From: Heliomarina baculiformis
Lineage (GTDB): Bacteria; Pseudomonadota; Alphaproteobacteria; Rhodobacterales; Rhodobacteraceae
Assembly: GCF_019966545.1 (NCBI RefSeq)
Contig: NZ_JAIMIC010000009.1
Span: 79,219 to 143,218, forward strand
Length of the DNA stretch: 64,000 nt
Direction: 5' to 3'
Below the pieces are notes generated by a model. The model did not search any database and had not been told where the DNA came from. It saw only the letters and a list, made by a program, of their open reading frames with translations. The position numbers were made by a program, and so were the translations under genes. Positions 45,088 to 53,859 of the stretch are shown in pieces (positions within the stretch are counted from its first letter, which is position 1; each line of letters starts with the position of its first letter).

Positions 45088-46260
45088 ATGGAGCTTTTCT
45101 ACACCGACGCGGACCTTGCGTTTCGCGACGAGGTTCGACGTTTTCTCAAGTCGGACCTGCCAAAGGACATCTCGGCCACGTTCTTTGAGTACCGGCGTCA
45201 CAGCTGGGAACAGATGATCGAATGGCACCGGATACTGGGGCGCAAGGGCTGGGTCGCGCCGAACTGGCCGGTCGAGCATGGCGGCACCGGCTGGACTCCG
45301 ATGCAGCAGTATATTTTCGACAGCGAGGCGATGCAGGCAGGTGCGCCGCGCCTGCGGCCCTTCGGGCTCAAGATGATCGGGCCAGTTCTGATCCGGTTCG
45401 GGTCCGAGGAACAGAAGGCGCGCTTTCTGCCGCGTATTCTGAGCGGCGAGGATTACTGGTGTCAGGGGTTTTCCGAGCCGGGTGCCGGATCGGACCTTGC
45501 CTCGCTCAAAACCCGCGGGGTGCGGGAGGGCGATACCTATGTGGTAAACGGTCAGAAGACCTGGACCACCACGGCGCAACACGCGAACTGGATGTTCACG
45601 CTGGTGCGGACAGACCCCGCCGCAGACCGGCCCCAGTCGGGCATTTCGATGTTGTTGATCCCGCTGGACAGTCCGGGCGTTACGGTACGTCCGATCCGCA
45701 CCATCGACGGCGATCACCATGTGAACGAAGTCTTCCTCGAAGATGTGCGCGTCCCTGCGGACCTGCTGGTTGGTGAAGAAAACAAGGGCTGGACCTATGC
45801 CAAGTACCTGCTTGGCAATGAACGGGTCAGCATCGCCAATGTCGGGCAGAGCAAGGCAGAGCTTGCCTTGCTGAAACGGCTGGCCGCGGAACGGTCTCGC
45901 GATGGGGTTGCCCTGATCGACGATCCGGTTTTCGGAGCCAAGCTGGCCGATCTTGAGGCGGATTTCCTTGCGCAGGAGGTGACCAACCTGCGGATGCTGT
46001 CAAGCGTCGCGCCGGGGGGTGACGTGGGCGCACTGTCGTCCTTTCTCAAGCTGCGCGGGTCCGAGATTCAACAGCGGATACAGGAGCTTGCGATGGAAGC
46101 GGCAGGGACAGAGGCCGCGCCGTGGCAGGTGCTGCGCGAGGGAGGCGCCAAGGATGGTTATGGAACTCACGGCTGGCTGTTTTCCCGGGCCTTCACGATT
46201 TTCGGCGGATCGAGCGAGGTGATGAAGAACATCGTCGCCAAGCAGGTTCTTGGGTTCTGA
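45088..46260 (+). CDS. Acyl-CoA dehydrogenase, large-subunit type
   Basis: A 390-residue acyl-CoA dehydrogenase. Its N-terminus (MELFYTDADLAFRDEVRRFL), CQGFSEPGAGSDLASLKTRG and NGQKTWTTTAQHANWMF are typical, and the C-terminus FGGSSEVMKNIVAKQVLGF belongs to the group that often works as a heteromer with a shorter partner. The next gene, 11 bp downstream, is such a partner. The pair resembles heteromeric dehydrogenases for sterol side chains or branched acids. The ATG at 45088 is the family start; the upstream frame overlaps the binding-protein gene. Confidence 0.92.
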   Translation: MELFYTDADLAFRDEVRRFLKSDLPKDISATFFEYRRHSWEQMIEWHRILGRKGWVAPNWPVEHGGTGWTPMQQYIFDSEAMQAGAPRLRPFGLKMIGPVLIRFGSEEQKARFLPRILSGEDYWCQGFSEPGAGSDLASLKTRGVREGDTYVVNGQKTWTTTAQHANWMFTLVRTDPAADRPQSGISMLLIPLDSPGVTVRPIRTIDGDHHVNEVFLEDVRVPADLLVGEENKGWTYAKYLLGNERVSIANVGQSKAELALLKRLAAERSRDGVALIDDPVFGAKLADLEADFLAQEVTNLRMLSSVAPGGDVGALSSFLKLRGSEIQQRIQELAMEAAGTEAAPWQVLREGGAKDGYGTHGWLFSRAFTIFGGSSEVMKNIVAKQVLGF

Positions 46261-46271
46261 GGGGGGCGGTC

Positions 46272-47315
46272 ATGAATTTCACTGCAAATAACGAACAACG
46301 CATGATCGCGGACAGCTTCGCACGCGTCTTTTCGGATGCGGGCTATCCGTCGACATCGGGAGACAACTGGGCCGCGCTGACGGAGCTAGGCCTGACCGAG
46401 GCCACGTTTCCCGAACCGCGCGGTTTCGGGGCGGGTGTTTCCGACATGATTCATTCCCTGATCGAATGCGGCAGGGCAGCGGCGCCCGAACCAGTAATCG
46501 GGGCAGGGGTGCTGCCCGGACTTGCCCTGTCCCGCGCCGGGTCTGCCGCGCCAGAGATGCCGGAAGGAACGGTGTGTCTTGCCGATGGTAAGAACCTTGC
46601 GTTGAAAGACGACGCGCTAAGCGGCACGCTTCGGGTCGTTCCCGGTGCGGACACGGCGGATGTCCTGCTCATCTGTCTTGCCGATGATCGTCTGGCCGTG
46701 GTGCCAATGGCTGAGGTCAAACGCGATACGTACCGTCTGGTCGACGGGCGCGGCGCGGCAGACATTGAGCTTGTCTCGGTCATAATCGCCGATGGTGCAG
46801 TTGGCGGGGTCGTACCGGGGCTGGCCGAATGGCTGCGCGATGTGGCTGCCGTTACTTTTGCCGCGGACGCGCTTGGCGCACTGCTGGCCCTGCGCGAGAT
46901 GACCCAGGATTACCTGAAGCAACGCAAGCAGTTCGGTCGCCCGATCGGCAGCTTTCAGGCGCTGCAACACGCAATGGCGGATATCTATCACGATGCCGAG
47001 CATTTCCTCTCGCTCACGCATTTCGCGGCGCAGACCTGTGAAGGGACGGATATTGCCCTGCGGATGCGGGCGGTGTCATCGCTCAAACGCTTTCTTGGCG
47101 GGCGGATACGCCGTGCCGCCGCTTCGGCGATCCAGCTGCACGGCGGGATCGGAATGACCGAGGAATACCCGCTGGGGCGTTTCGTCAAACGGGTGCTGGT
47201 GGCCGACATGCTGAACGGCAGCGCCGATGCACATGGCGCGCGCCTCGCAAAACTGATCGCGGAAGAAACACGCGCGGGCCTGCAAGAGGCCCCGGAAAAG
47301 GAGAAAGTCGCATGA
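46272..47315 (+). CDS. Acyl-CoA dehydrogenase, short partner subunit
   Basis: A 347-residue, rather divergent acyl-CoA dehydrogenase. The central part is shortened and the usual flavin signature TEPxAGSD is not visible, but the C-terminal domain is well kept: KQRKQFGRPIGSFQALQHAM and AIQLHGGIGMTEEYPLGRF. Such subunits pair with the larger type encoded just upstream to form heterotetramers with reduced FAD content. The start at 46272 follows GGGGGGCGGTC. ATGA overlap couples it to the enoyl-CoA hydratase. Confidence 0.88.
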   Translation: MNFTANNEQRMIADSFARVFSDAGYPSTSGDNWAALTELGLTEATFPEPRGFGAGVSDMIHSLIECGRAAAPEPVIGAGVLPGLALSRAGSAAPEMPEGTVCLADGKNLALKDDALSGTLRVVPGADTADVLLICLADDRLAVVPMAEVKRDTYRLVDGRGAADIELVSVIIADGAVGGVVPGLAEWLRDVAAVTFAADALGALLALREMTQDYLKQRKQFGRPIGSFQALQHAMADIYHDAEHFLSLTHFAAQTCEGTDIALRMRAVSSLKRFLGGRIRRAAASAIQLHGGIGMTEEYPLGRFVKRVLVADMLNGSADAHGARLAKLIAEETRAGLQEAPEKEKVA

Positions 47316-48118
47316 ATACCCAAACCGCCCCGGCCACTGAACTGCGCGTAGAACGAGACGGGCCCGTACTGGTCCTTTCGCTGGACGCGCCGAACAGCCG
47401 CAACTCGATCAGCCCGCCGGTCTACAAGGCGATCCAGAACGAGATTATCACAGCGGGTCACGACAGTGCGGTGCGGGCCATCGTGCTTACGGGATTGCAC
47501 GGGTTCTTCAGCTCGGGCGGCAATATTAACAACCTCAAGGAAAGCGCCAAGAGCACGATGGCGCAGGTCAGCGGCAATACCGACGGTCTGAATTCGATGA
47601 TCCTTGCCATTCGCAATTGCCCGACGCCGGTGATTGCCGCGGTCGAGGGCGGCGCGGCGGGGGCGGGGCTGTCGCTCGCTCTGGCCTGCGACATGATCGT
47701 GGCCGCCGAAGGGGCAAAGTTCGTCGTGGCCTATGTGAAGGTCGGGCTGGCCCCGGATGGGGGCGTCACGCATTTCCTGAGCGAGGGCCTGCCGCGCCAG
47801 ATCGTGAGCGAGATGTGCCTGACCGGCAACCCGGTGGAGTCCGAACGGCTTTATGCGCTGGGGCTGGTGAATGCCGTGGTGCCAGCGGGCGAGGTGCTTG
47901 AGTCAGCCAAGAAGATGGCGTCGAAACTTGCCGCCGGGGCGGTTGGCGCAATGGGGATCATCAAGTCGGAAATCGCGGCGGCCCCGCACAATGACCTCGC
48001 GACGCAACTGGTGCTTGAGGCGCAGGGCATCAACACGGCGCGGTTCGGGGCAGAGGCTGCCGAGGGGCTTGCCGCCTTCATCGAAAAGCGCGAACCCGAT
48101 TTCGTCGGGAAGGAGTGA
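47312..48118 (+). CDS. Enoyl-CoA hydratase/isomerase family (crotonase)
   Basis: A 268-residue crotonase-fold enzyme. The oxyanion-hole segments are FFSSGGNINNL and EGGAAGAGLSLALACDMIV. In the second active-site segment, VKVGLAPDGGVTHFL, Asp stands where classical hydratases have a Glu, and the first Glu position is also not obvious, so the reaction might be isomerisation or another crotonase chemistry rather than simple hydration. It is embedded between dehydrogenase genes and would act on the enoyl-CoA they produce. Confidence 0.88.
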   Translation: MNTQTAPATELRVERDGPVLVLSLDAPNSRNSISPPVYKAIQNEIITAGHDSAVRAIVLTGLHGFFSSGGNINNLKESAKSTMAQVSGNTDGLNSMILAIRNCPTPVIAAVEGGAAGAGLSLALACDMIVAAEGAKFVVAYVKVGLAPDGGVTHFLSEGLPRQIVSEMCLTGNPVESERLYALGLVNAVVPAGEVLESAKKMASKLAAGAVGAMGIIKSEIAAAPHNDLATQLVLEAQGINTARFGAEAAEGLAAFIEKREPDFVGKE

Positions 48119-48124
48119 GCGGAC

Positions 48125-49300
48125 ATGGCGATCAGAAATCCCGAGAAGCTGGAAAGCCTGCTGTCCGAGGTGCATTCATGGGTGCGCGAAGTGGCACATC
48201 CGAACGAAAACCGCGTGGCCGAACTTGACGAGGTGCCCGAGGATATCGTCGCCGATATGGCGGCGCGCGGGTTCTTTGGCTGGTCCATCCCCGAGCAATA
48301 CGGCGGGCTTGGCCTGACCACCGAAGAGCTTGTGATGGGCGCGATGGAGCTGTCGCAATGCGCGGTGGCCTATCGGGCGCGGGTCGGGACGAATACCGGC
48401 ATCGGCTCGGAAGCTTTGGTCGCGGATGGCACCGAAGAACAGAAGAGCAAGTACCTGCCGCTGATGGCGCGGGGTGAGGCGACCGGCTGTCTTGCACTGA
48501 CCGAACCGAATGCGGGATCAGAGGCGAGCAACATCGAAACCACGGCGCGGCGCGAGGGTGATACCTATGTGCTGAACGGAATGAAGCGGTACATCACGAA
48601 TGCGCCGATTGCCGACCTCTTCACCGTCTTTGCGCGGACCGACCCGGACAGCACGGGCGCGCGGGGTATTTCAGCTTTCATCGTCGAGCGCGGGATGCCG
48701 GGTCTGTCGACCTCGGCGCCTTACAAGATGATGGGGCAGGCGGGCTCACCCGTGGGCGAGGTTCATTTTGACGACTGCGTGGTGCCGTCTGCGAATCTGA
48801 TCGGCGGGGTGGAAGGTGTCGGGTTCAAGACCGCGATGAAAGTGCTGAACAAGCAGCGCATCCATCTTGCCGCGCTCTGCACCGGCCCGGCAATCCGCAT
48901 GCTCGACATGGCAATGGATCACGCCACGACGCGCGAACAGTTCGGCAAGAAGGTCGTCGATTTTCAGCTTGTCTCGGCGCTTCTGGCCGATTGCCGGACC
49001 GAGATCGAGGCGGCAAAGCAGCTTATCCTCGCCACCGCCCGTAGTCGGGACGACGGCGGCGACATCGCGCTTGAGGCGTCTATCTGCAAGTACTTTGCCT
49101 CGGAAATGTGTGGACGGGTGGCGGATCGCTGCGTTCAGGTCTTTGGCGGCGCGGGCTTTGTCGCGGATCACAGTTCGATCGAGCGGTATTATCGCGACGT
49201 GCGCCTGTTCCGGCTGTACGAGGGCACCAGCCAGATCCACCAGCTTAACATCGTGAAGCAGATGCAGCGGCGGCGCAACGCGGCGGGGGCCGGGGCATGA
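48125..49300 (+). CDS. Acyl-CoA dehydrogenase, short-chain type
   Basis: A 391-residue acyl-CoA dehydrogenase with all canonical features. Examples are CLALTEPNAGSEASNIETTA (flavin contact), NGMKRYITNAPIADLF, TTREQFGKKVVDFQLV, VFGGAGFVADHSSIERYYRD, and the catalytic Glu in RLYEGTSQIHQ at the usual C-terminal position. It is probably the homotetrameric enzyme for a shorter intermediate late in the pathway. It overlaps the following reductase gene by ATGA. Confidence 0.94.
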   Translation: MAIRNPEKLESLLSEVHSWVREVAHPNENRVAELDEVPEDIVADMAARGFFGWSIPEQYGGLGLTTEELVMGAMELSQCAVAYRARVGTNTGIGSEALVADGTEEQKSKYLPLMARGEATGCLALTEPNAGSEASNIETTARREGDTYVLNGMKRYITNAPIADLFTVFARTDPDSTGARGISAFIVERGMPGLSTSAPYKMMGQAGSPVGEVHFDDCVVPSANLIGGVEGVGFKTAMKVLNKQRIHLAALCTGPAIRMLDMAMDHATTREQFGKKVVDFQLVSALLADCRTEIEAAKQLILATARSRDDGGDIALEASICKYFASEMCGRVADRCVQVFGGAGFVADHSSIERYYRDVRLFRLYEGTSQIHQLNIVKQMQRRRNAAGAGA

Positions 49301-50271
49301 TTTCCTACCGGCTCGAGGCCGAGGGTAAGATGAGCCGGGGCAGCCTTGTGCGCATGGAGCTTGGTGCTCTGAGCGAGGGCGATACGCTGGTGCGCGTGCT
49401 TTATTCGGGCATCAACTACAAGGACGCTCTGGCCGGGCGGGGCAAGGCCCCGATTGCCAAGTCGCTGCCGCTGAACTGCGGGATCGAAGCGGTCGGCCAT
49501 GTTGTCGAAAGCACTGACCCGGCCCTTGAACCCGGTCAGGCGGTGATTGCGCATGGCATGGGAATGGGCGTGGGGCGTGATGGCGGGCTGGCCGATTACC
49601 TGCGTGCGGATGCCGAATGGCTGGTGCCCTTGCCGAAAGGTCTGAGCCTGCTGGAGGCCGCGACGATTGGCGTTGCGGGCTATTCCGCAGCGCTGGCAGT
49701 GGATCGGCTGGAAAGCCTTGGTGTAGAGCCTGACAATGGCCCGGTTGCCGTGACCGGCGCCACCGGCGGCGTGGGCAGTCAGGCGGTCGCGATGCTGGCG
49801 CGGCTGGGCTACGAGGTTGTTGCTGTCACCTCCAAAACCGATGCTGGAGAGCTGTTGAACACGCTGGGGGCCAAGGAAGTCATCGCGCCGCCGGAAGCGA
49901 GCGACCGGATGCTGGACAAAGCGATCTGGGCTGGGGCCGTCGATACGGTTGGCGGCGATTTGCTCGCCTGGTTGCTGCGCAGCGCCAAAGCCGAAGCGGC
50001 GATTGCCGCGATCGGAAACGCCGGGGGCAACCATCTGCCGACCTCTGTCATTCCCTTCATTTTACGCGGCATCACCCTGACCGGCATCAATGGCAATTCG
50101 CCGCCCGCGCTGCGTCGGCGTATATGGGAGCGACTGGGATCGGATCTGCGCCCGCCCCGGATATCGGCAATTGCACGGGTCATCGAACCGGAAGACATCG
50201 ACGAGACGATGGCGGAGATGATTGCCGGGCGCACACGCGGGCGCGCCGTCGTCGCATTCTGCGGCGGTTAA
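49297..50271 (+). CDS. MDR-family oxidoreductase, acryloyl-CoA reductase-like
   Basis: A 324-residue zinc-free medium-chain dehydrogenase/reductase of the YhdH/AcuI group. GINYKDALAGRGKAPI near the N-terminus is characteristic, as is the NADPH fold VAVTGATGGVGSQAVAML. AcuI reduces acryloyl-CoA to propionyl-CoA with NADPH, while YhdH relatives act on other activated alkenes. Its place at the end of an operon with four dehydrogenases and a hydratase suggests that a reactive enoyl-CoA is detoxified or recycled here. The exact substrate is inferred only. Confidence 0.87.
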   Translation: MISYRLEAEGKMSRGSLVRMELGALSEGDTLVRVLYSGINYKDALAGRGKAPIAKSLPLNCGIEAVGHVVESTDPALEPGQAVIAHGMGMGVGRDGGLADYLRADAEWLVPLPKGLSLLEAATIGVAGYSAALAVDRLESLGVEPDNGPVAVTGATGGVGSQAVAMLARLGYEVVAVTSKTDAGELLNTLGAKEVIAPPEASDRMLDKAIWAGAVDTVGGDLLAWLLRSAKAEAAIAAIGNAGGNHLPTSVIPFILRGITLTGINGNSPPALRRRIWERLGSDLRPPRISAIARVIEPEDIDETMAEMIAGRTRGRAVVAFCGG

Positions 50272-50278
50272 ATACTCC

Positions 50279-51205
50279 ATGCAGAACCTGGCCCTGACAA
50301 TTGCGCCGATTTTCATGATCGTCGTGCTGGGCAATGTCCTGCGTCGGCTTGGGCTGCCGGGAGATGCGTTCTGGCCGCAGGCGTCGCGGCTGGGTTATTG
50401 GGTGCTGATCCCGTCGCTGCTGTTTTACAAGCTTTCTACCGCCGAGGTGGATATCGATCTGATGGCGCCGTTCATACTGGGGCTGGGCGGCGCGTTTTTC
50501 CTCGTGGGTTTCGTCATCCTGCTGGTGAGCGGGCTCGCGGGCATGAGCGGTGCACAGCGGGGTTCCGTGCTGCAGGGCGCGGTCCGGCATAATTCCTTTA
50601 TGGCACTGGCCGTGGCCGAGACGCTTTACGGGTCCGAAGGGCTGTCCCTGGGCGCGCTGGCGGCCGCCGTGCTTGCGCTGGTCACGAACCTTGTCATCGT
50701 GCCAGTGCTGAAACTGCTGGGTACAGGCGCTAACGGCGGGCTGGCGGGGCGTCAGGTTCTGAAAGATATTGTCTGTAATCCGCTGATCCTGTCGATCTGC
50801 GCCGGGCTGGCGGTGAACGCCTTGGTCGCCGAACGGATTCCTGTGCTGCATGACGGCACCGCGATGCTGGGCGCGGTGGCCTTGCCGCTGATGCTGCTCT
50901 GCGTTGGGGCCGGTTTGCGACTAAAGGGGCTGCGGGCACAACTGGCGCCGCTGGCCCTGTCGACGGCAGGCCGGTTCGTGCTGTTTTCGGCTTTCGTCCT
51001 GCTGATCCCGACCGGACTGGACACGCCGACAATTCTGATCCTGCTGATCTTCGCGGCGGTGCCGACGGCCCCTTCCTCCACCGCGCTGGCCGGAGAAACA
51101 GGGGGCGACACAGAGTTGATGAACGCAATCGTCACCTTTCAGACCGGCCTTGCCTTTGTGACCTTGCCACTGACTCTTGCACTGGCGGCACTGTGGCTGG
51201 GCTGA
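50279..51205 (+). CDS. AEC family transporter (auxin efflux carrier-like)
   Basis: A 308-residue membrane protein with about ten hydrophobic helices, beginning MQNLALTIAPIFMIVVLGN and containing GAVRHNSFMALAVAETL and the late AAVPTAPSSTALA, both typical of AEC permeases. Bacterial members move organic acids such as malate or malonate. It starts 7 bp after the reductase gene; an upstream in-frame start would overlap that gene. As the last gene of the catabolic operon it may export a by-product or provide a second entry route for the substrate, which matters if the TRAP receptor is truly broken. Confidence 0.88.
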   Translation: MQNLALTIAPIFMIVVLGNVLRRLGLPGDAFWPQASRLGYWVLIPSLLFYKLSTAEVDIDLMAPFILGLGGAFFLVGFVILLVSGLAGMSGAQRGSVLQGAVRHNSFMALAVAETLYGSEGLSLGALAAAVLALVTNLVIVPVLKLLGTGANGGLAGRQVLKDIVCNPLILSICAGLAVNALVAERIPVLHDGTAMLGAVALPLMLLCVGAGLRLKGLRAQLAPLALSTAGRFVLFSAFVLLIPTGLDTPTILILLIFAAVPTAPSSTALAGETGGDTELMNAIVTFQTGLAFVTLPLTLALAALWLG

Positions 51206-51259
51206 GTTTGCGGTTTGACGCGGTTCAATGTGAAACTCTTGCTACGCGGCCTTCGATTA

Positions 51260-51277
51260 ACATAATCTTCATTATGT
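51260..51277. terminator. Perfect 7-bp dyad between convergent operons
   Basis: ACATAAT-CTTC-ATTATGT lies in the 88-bp gap between the AEC gene and the convergent ABC permease. It could be a bidirectional 3' processing or termination element, although the stem is A+T-rich and lacks a T-run. Confidence 0.4.
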
Positions 51278-51293
51278 CTCTAAGGCTGTTTTC

Positions 51294-52091
51294 TCAGCTA
51301 CGCCCTTTGCCTCTGCCGGTGCCCGGCGTGGGCGTGTACCCGACCAAGGACAGGCCAAAGAACAGGACAAGGCACAGCACCACCCATAACAGCGCCCAGC
51401 CGTTGAAGCTCTGGTAAAGCGCGAAACGGATCAGTTCGACCGCGTGGGTAAACGGGTTGAAGGCGCAGATGTCGCGCAGCAGCTGAGAGCTTTCGGCCAT
51501 TTTCCACAGTGGATAGAGCGCGGTCGACAGGAAGAACATCGGGAAGATGACGAAATTCATCACCCCGGCAAAGTTTTCGAGCTGCTTGATGGTCGAGGAC
51601 AAAAGCAACCCGAGTGCGCCGAGCATCAGCCCGCTGAGCACCAGCGCGGGCAGCGCCAGAAGATACCCGGCGGGCGGCATGGTGATCCCCATCGCGGCGG
51701 CGATGGCGAGAAAGACATAGACTTGGAGGATCGAGACCGCGACCCCGGCGACAAGCTTGCAGAAGAGCAGCCACCAGCGCGGCAACGGCGAGGTCAGCAA
51801 GAGCCGCATCGACCCCATCTCCTGATCGTAGACCAGCGAGAGCGAGGACTGCATCCCGTTGAAAAGCTGGATCATGCCGCAGAGCCCGGGCACGATATAG
51901 ACCTCATAGGTGATGTAGGTTTCGTAAGGCGGGATGATCGACAGGCCAAGCGCCGCGCGGAACCCGGCAGCAAAGACCACCAGCCAGACCAGCGGTCGCA
52001 CCAGCGCCGACAGGAACCGGCTGCGCTGGTTGATGAAGCGCAGGGATTCCCGCGTAACGATGGCGATCAGCGACGTGAGGTAGGGGTTCAT
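51294..52091 (-). CDS. ABC-2 type permease of the PQQ-alcohol dehydrogenase system
   Basis: A 265-residue ABC-2 permease with six predicted membrane helices, sections such as VYDQEMGSMRLLLTSPLPRW, FPMFFLSTALYPLWKMAESS and FNPFTHAVELIRFALYQ being typical of export-type ABC-2 proteins. Its ATPase partner overlaps it by ATGA. Within PQQ-dependent alcohol oxidation loci this permease/ATPase pair (PedC type) recurs. It is the last gene of the long leftward operon. Transported substrate unknown; export of a periplasmic factor or a metal-binding compound is possible. Confidence 0.87.
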   Translation of the reverse strand: MNPYLTSLIAIVTRESLRFINQRSRFLSALVRPLVWLVVFAAGFRAALGLSIIPPYETYITYEVYIVPGLCGMIQLFNGMQSSLSLVYDQEMGSMRLLLTSPLPRWWLLFCKLVAGVAVSILQVYVFLAIAAAMGITMPPAGYLLALPALVLSGLMLGALGLLLSSTIKQLENFAGVMNFVIFPMFFLSTALYPLWKMAESSQLLRDICAFNPFTHAVELIRFALYQSFNGWALLWVVLCLVLFFGLSLVGYTPTPGTGRGKGRS

Positions 52092-52813
52092 ACCGGGGTC
52101 TTTTCTGCACCGGTCATCGCCATGAAGACATCCGTAAGCGGCTTTCCGGCGGCGATGGTTTCGGCGCGGTCATGGGCGAGCACGCGGCCCCGGTGCAGGA
52201 TCACCACGTCATCCTGCGGCGCGATTTCATCCACCAGATGCGTCGCCCAGAACACGGTAAGCCCCCCGCCCGCCAGTTCATGAACATGATCGGTGATTGC
52301 GCGGCGGCTGGCGGTGTCCAGCCCGACCGTGGGTTCGTCAAGCAGCAGCACCTCGGGGTTATGGACAAGGGCGCGCGCGATCTCCATCCGACGCCGGTGG
52401 CCGCCATTCAGCGCGCGCACCTTTTCACGGGACCGTTCGCGCATGTCGAGCCGATCGAGCGCCGCGTCGATCCGCGCCTGCGCCAGCCGACCGGAAAGCC
52501 CGTGCAACGCGGCGAAATAGGTCATGTTGCGGGCAACGGTCATATCGAGATCAAGGGTCGGCTGCTGGAACACGACTCCGATTTTTGAGAGCGCGGCGCG
52601 GGGGTCGGTGGCGATGTCATGTCCCGCAATGCGGATTCGCCCCTGCCCCGTCACGGTCAGCCGGGTGAGCAGGGAAAACAGCGTCGACTTCCCGGCCCCG
52701 TTTGGCCCCAGCAGCGCCGAGAACCGGCCCGGCGCCAACGCAAAGCTTACATCGTCAAGCGCGCGGCGCTCGCCATAGCTATAGCTGACTTGGGCAATGT
52801 CGAGCGCGCTCAT
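52088..52813 (-). CDS. ABC transporter ATPase of the PQQ-alcohol dehydrogenase system
   Basis: A 241-residue ATPase. Walker A is GPNGAGKST, the signature region reads LNGGHRRRMEIA (a variant of LSGGQ), Walker B is VLLLDEPTVGLD and the switch His is in WATHLVDEI. It belongs to the group linked with PQQ-dependent alcohol dehydrogenases and works with the ABC-2 permease encoded next (ATGA overlap). It begins 6 bp after the small periplasmic protein gene, so export and that protein are probably functionally linked. Confidence 0.9.
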   Translation of the reverse strand: MSALDIAQVSYSYGERRALDDVSFALAPGRFSALLGPNGAGKSTLFSLLTRLTVTGQGRIRIAGHDIATDPRAALSKIGVVFQQPTLDLDMTVARNMTYFAALHGLSGRLAQARIDAALDRLDMRERSREKVRALNGGHRRRMEIARALVHNPEVLLLDEPTVGLDTASRRAITDHVHELAGGGLTVFWATHLVDEIAPQDDVVILHRGRVLAHDRAETIAAGKPLTDVFMAMTGAEKTPV

Positions 52814-52819
52814 GTCGGG

Positions 52820-53248
52820 TTACTGGATGGTGATCTCGACCCGCTGGGTTTCACCGGTCGAGCCGGGAATCCGCAGGAAATAGCGGCCCGGCTTGATCGC
52901 GATAAATTCGATTTCCATTGTGCCTTCATCGTCGAATTCCACGCTTTCGAGGCCAAAGGGGCGGACTTCGAGATCATTGATTACGATCTCGTTGATCCAG
53001 ATTGCGCGGAAAAACCCCGGTCCTTCAAGGGCAAGTTCGCCGCTGCCGTCCGAGGTGATCTCAAGCTCGTAGCCGGTGCCTGATTTGAGCGTGATGGGGC
53101 CATCGGCCAGCGGCTTGCCAAGGCCGAGGGTGATGTCGGGCATGTCCTCCATATTATCGTTCGAGAGGATACCGGCGAACCCGAATTCATGGGCGGTGGC
53201 GGGGATGGCGAGACAAGCGATGGCCGCAGCGAGAATGGTGCGTTTCAT
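52820..53248 (-). CDS. Acidic periplasmic protein of unknown family
   Basis: A 142-residue protein with a clear signal peptide (MKRTILAAAIACLAIPATA) and predicted cleavage that leaves His as the first mature residue (HEFGFAG). The mature part is acidic (SNDNMEDMPD, VEFDDEGTMEIE) and ends like a small beta-sandwich (IKPGRYFLRIPGST), reminiscent of a cupredoxin C-terminus but without the Cys, and no second His is present. I do not recognise a family. It lies between the ATPases of two ABC systems in a lanthanide methanol dehydrogenase locus (ATGA overlap with the gene downstream of it, 6 bp to the other). Metal or substrate binding in the periplasm is conjecture. Confidence 0.8.
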   Translation of the reverse strand: MKRTILAAAIACLAIPATAHEFGFAGILSNDNMEDMPDITLGLGKPLADGPITLKSGTGYELEITSDGSGELALEGPGFFRAIWINEIVINDLEVRPFGLESVEFDDEGTMEIEFIAIKPGRYFLRIPGSTGETQRVEITIQ

Positions 53249-53859
53249 AATATGTCCTTTCTTGAAAGTTCCGATGGTGTGGCCGGGGATCCCCGGAGTT
53301 CGAGAATACGCGTGGCCAGCCGTTCGGCATCGCTGAGCGTGTGGGTGACGAAAAGAACCGCCGGTTCGGTGGCGGCGATCAGCTCTTCGATCAGGCGGAG
53401 CATGGACTGCGCGGTGTCATGGTCGAGCGAGACCAGAGGTTCATCCATGATGAGGAATTCGGGTCGCCCTGCAAAGGCGCGGGCGAGGGTCAGGCGGCGC
53501 TGCTGACCAAGCGAAAGCTGGGTCGGAAAAAGCTCGGCCTTGTCGGCGATGCCGACGCGGGCGAGCATATCGAGCGCTTCGGATCTGGAAAGATCCGGAT
53601 GGATAAGGGTAAGGTTTTCGATCACGCTGCGCCAGAGCAGCAGGGTCGGTTCCTGAAAAACCATCGCGATATTGTCGGGGCGTTCAACCTGGCCAGAAAA
53701 GCTGTCGTCTATGCCCGCGACGATCCGCAAAAGCGTGGTTTTGCCAATGCCTGACGGGCCTGTCAGCGCGAGGCATTCGCCGCTGGCTATGTCAAACCGG
53801 CAGGGACCGAGCACCGGGCTGCCGCCAAAGGATTTACCTGTTACGTCGACCCTGATCAT
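53245..53859 (-). CDS. ABC transporter ATPase, SsuB/TauB-like
   Basis: A 204-residue ATPase with Walker A GPSGIGKTT, a Q-loop VFQEPTLLLW, signature LSLGQQRRLTLARA, Walker B FLIMDEPLVSLD and a switch His in FVTHTLSDAE. The group serves nitrate, sulfonate, taurine and related importers. The ATG at 53859 overlaps the permease stop (ATGA); a much longer frame exists upstream but is only a shadow of the permease gene. It partners with the permease and binding protein encoded upstream. ATPases of this family are usually about 240-260 residues, so this one is compact. Confidence 0.88.
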   Translation of the reverse strand: MIRVDVTGKSFGGSPVLGPCRFDIASGECLALTGPSGIGKTTLLRIVAGIDDSFSGQVERPDNIAMVFQEPTLLLWRSVIENLTLIHPDLSRSEALDMLARVGIADKAELFPTQLSLGQQRRLTLARAFAGRPEFLIMDEPLVSLDHDTAQSMLRLIEELIAATEPAVLFVTHTLSDAERLATRILELRGSPATPSELSRKDIL

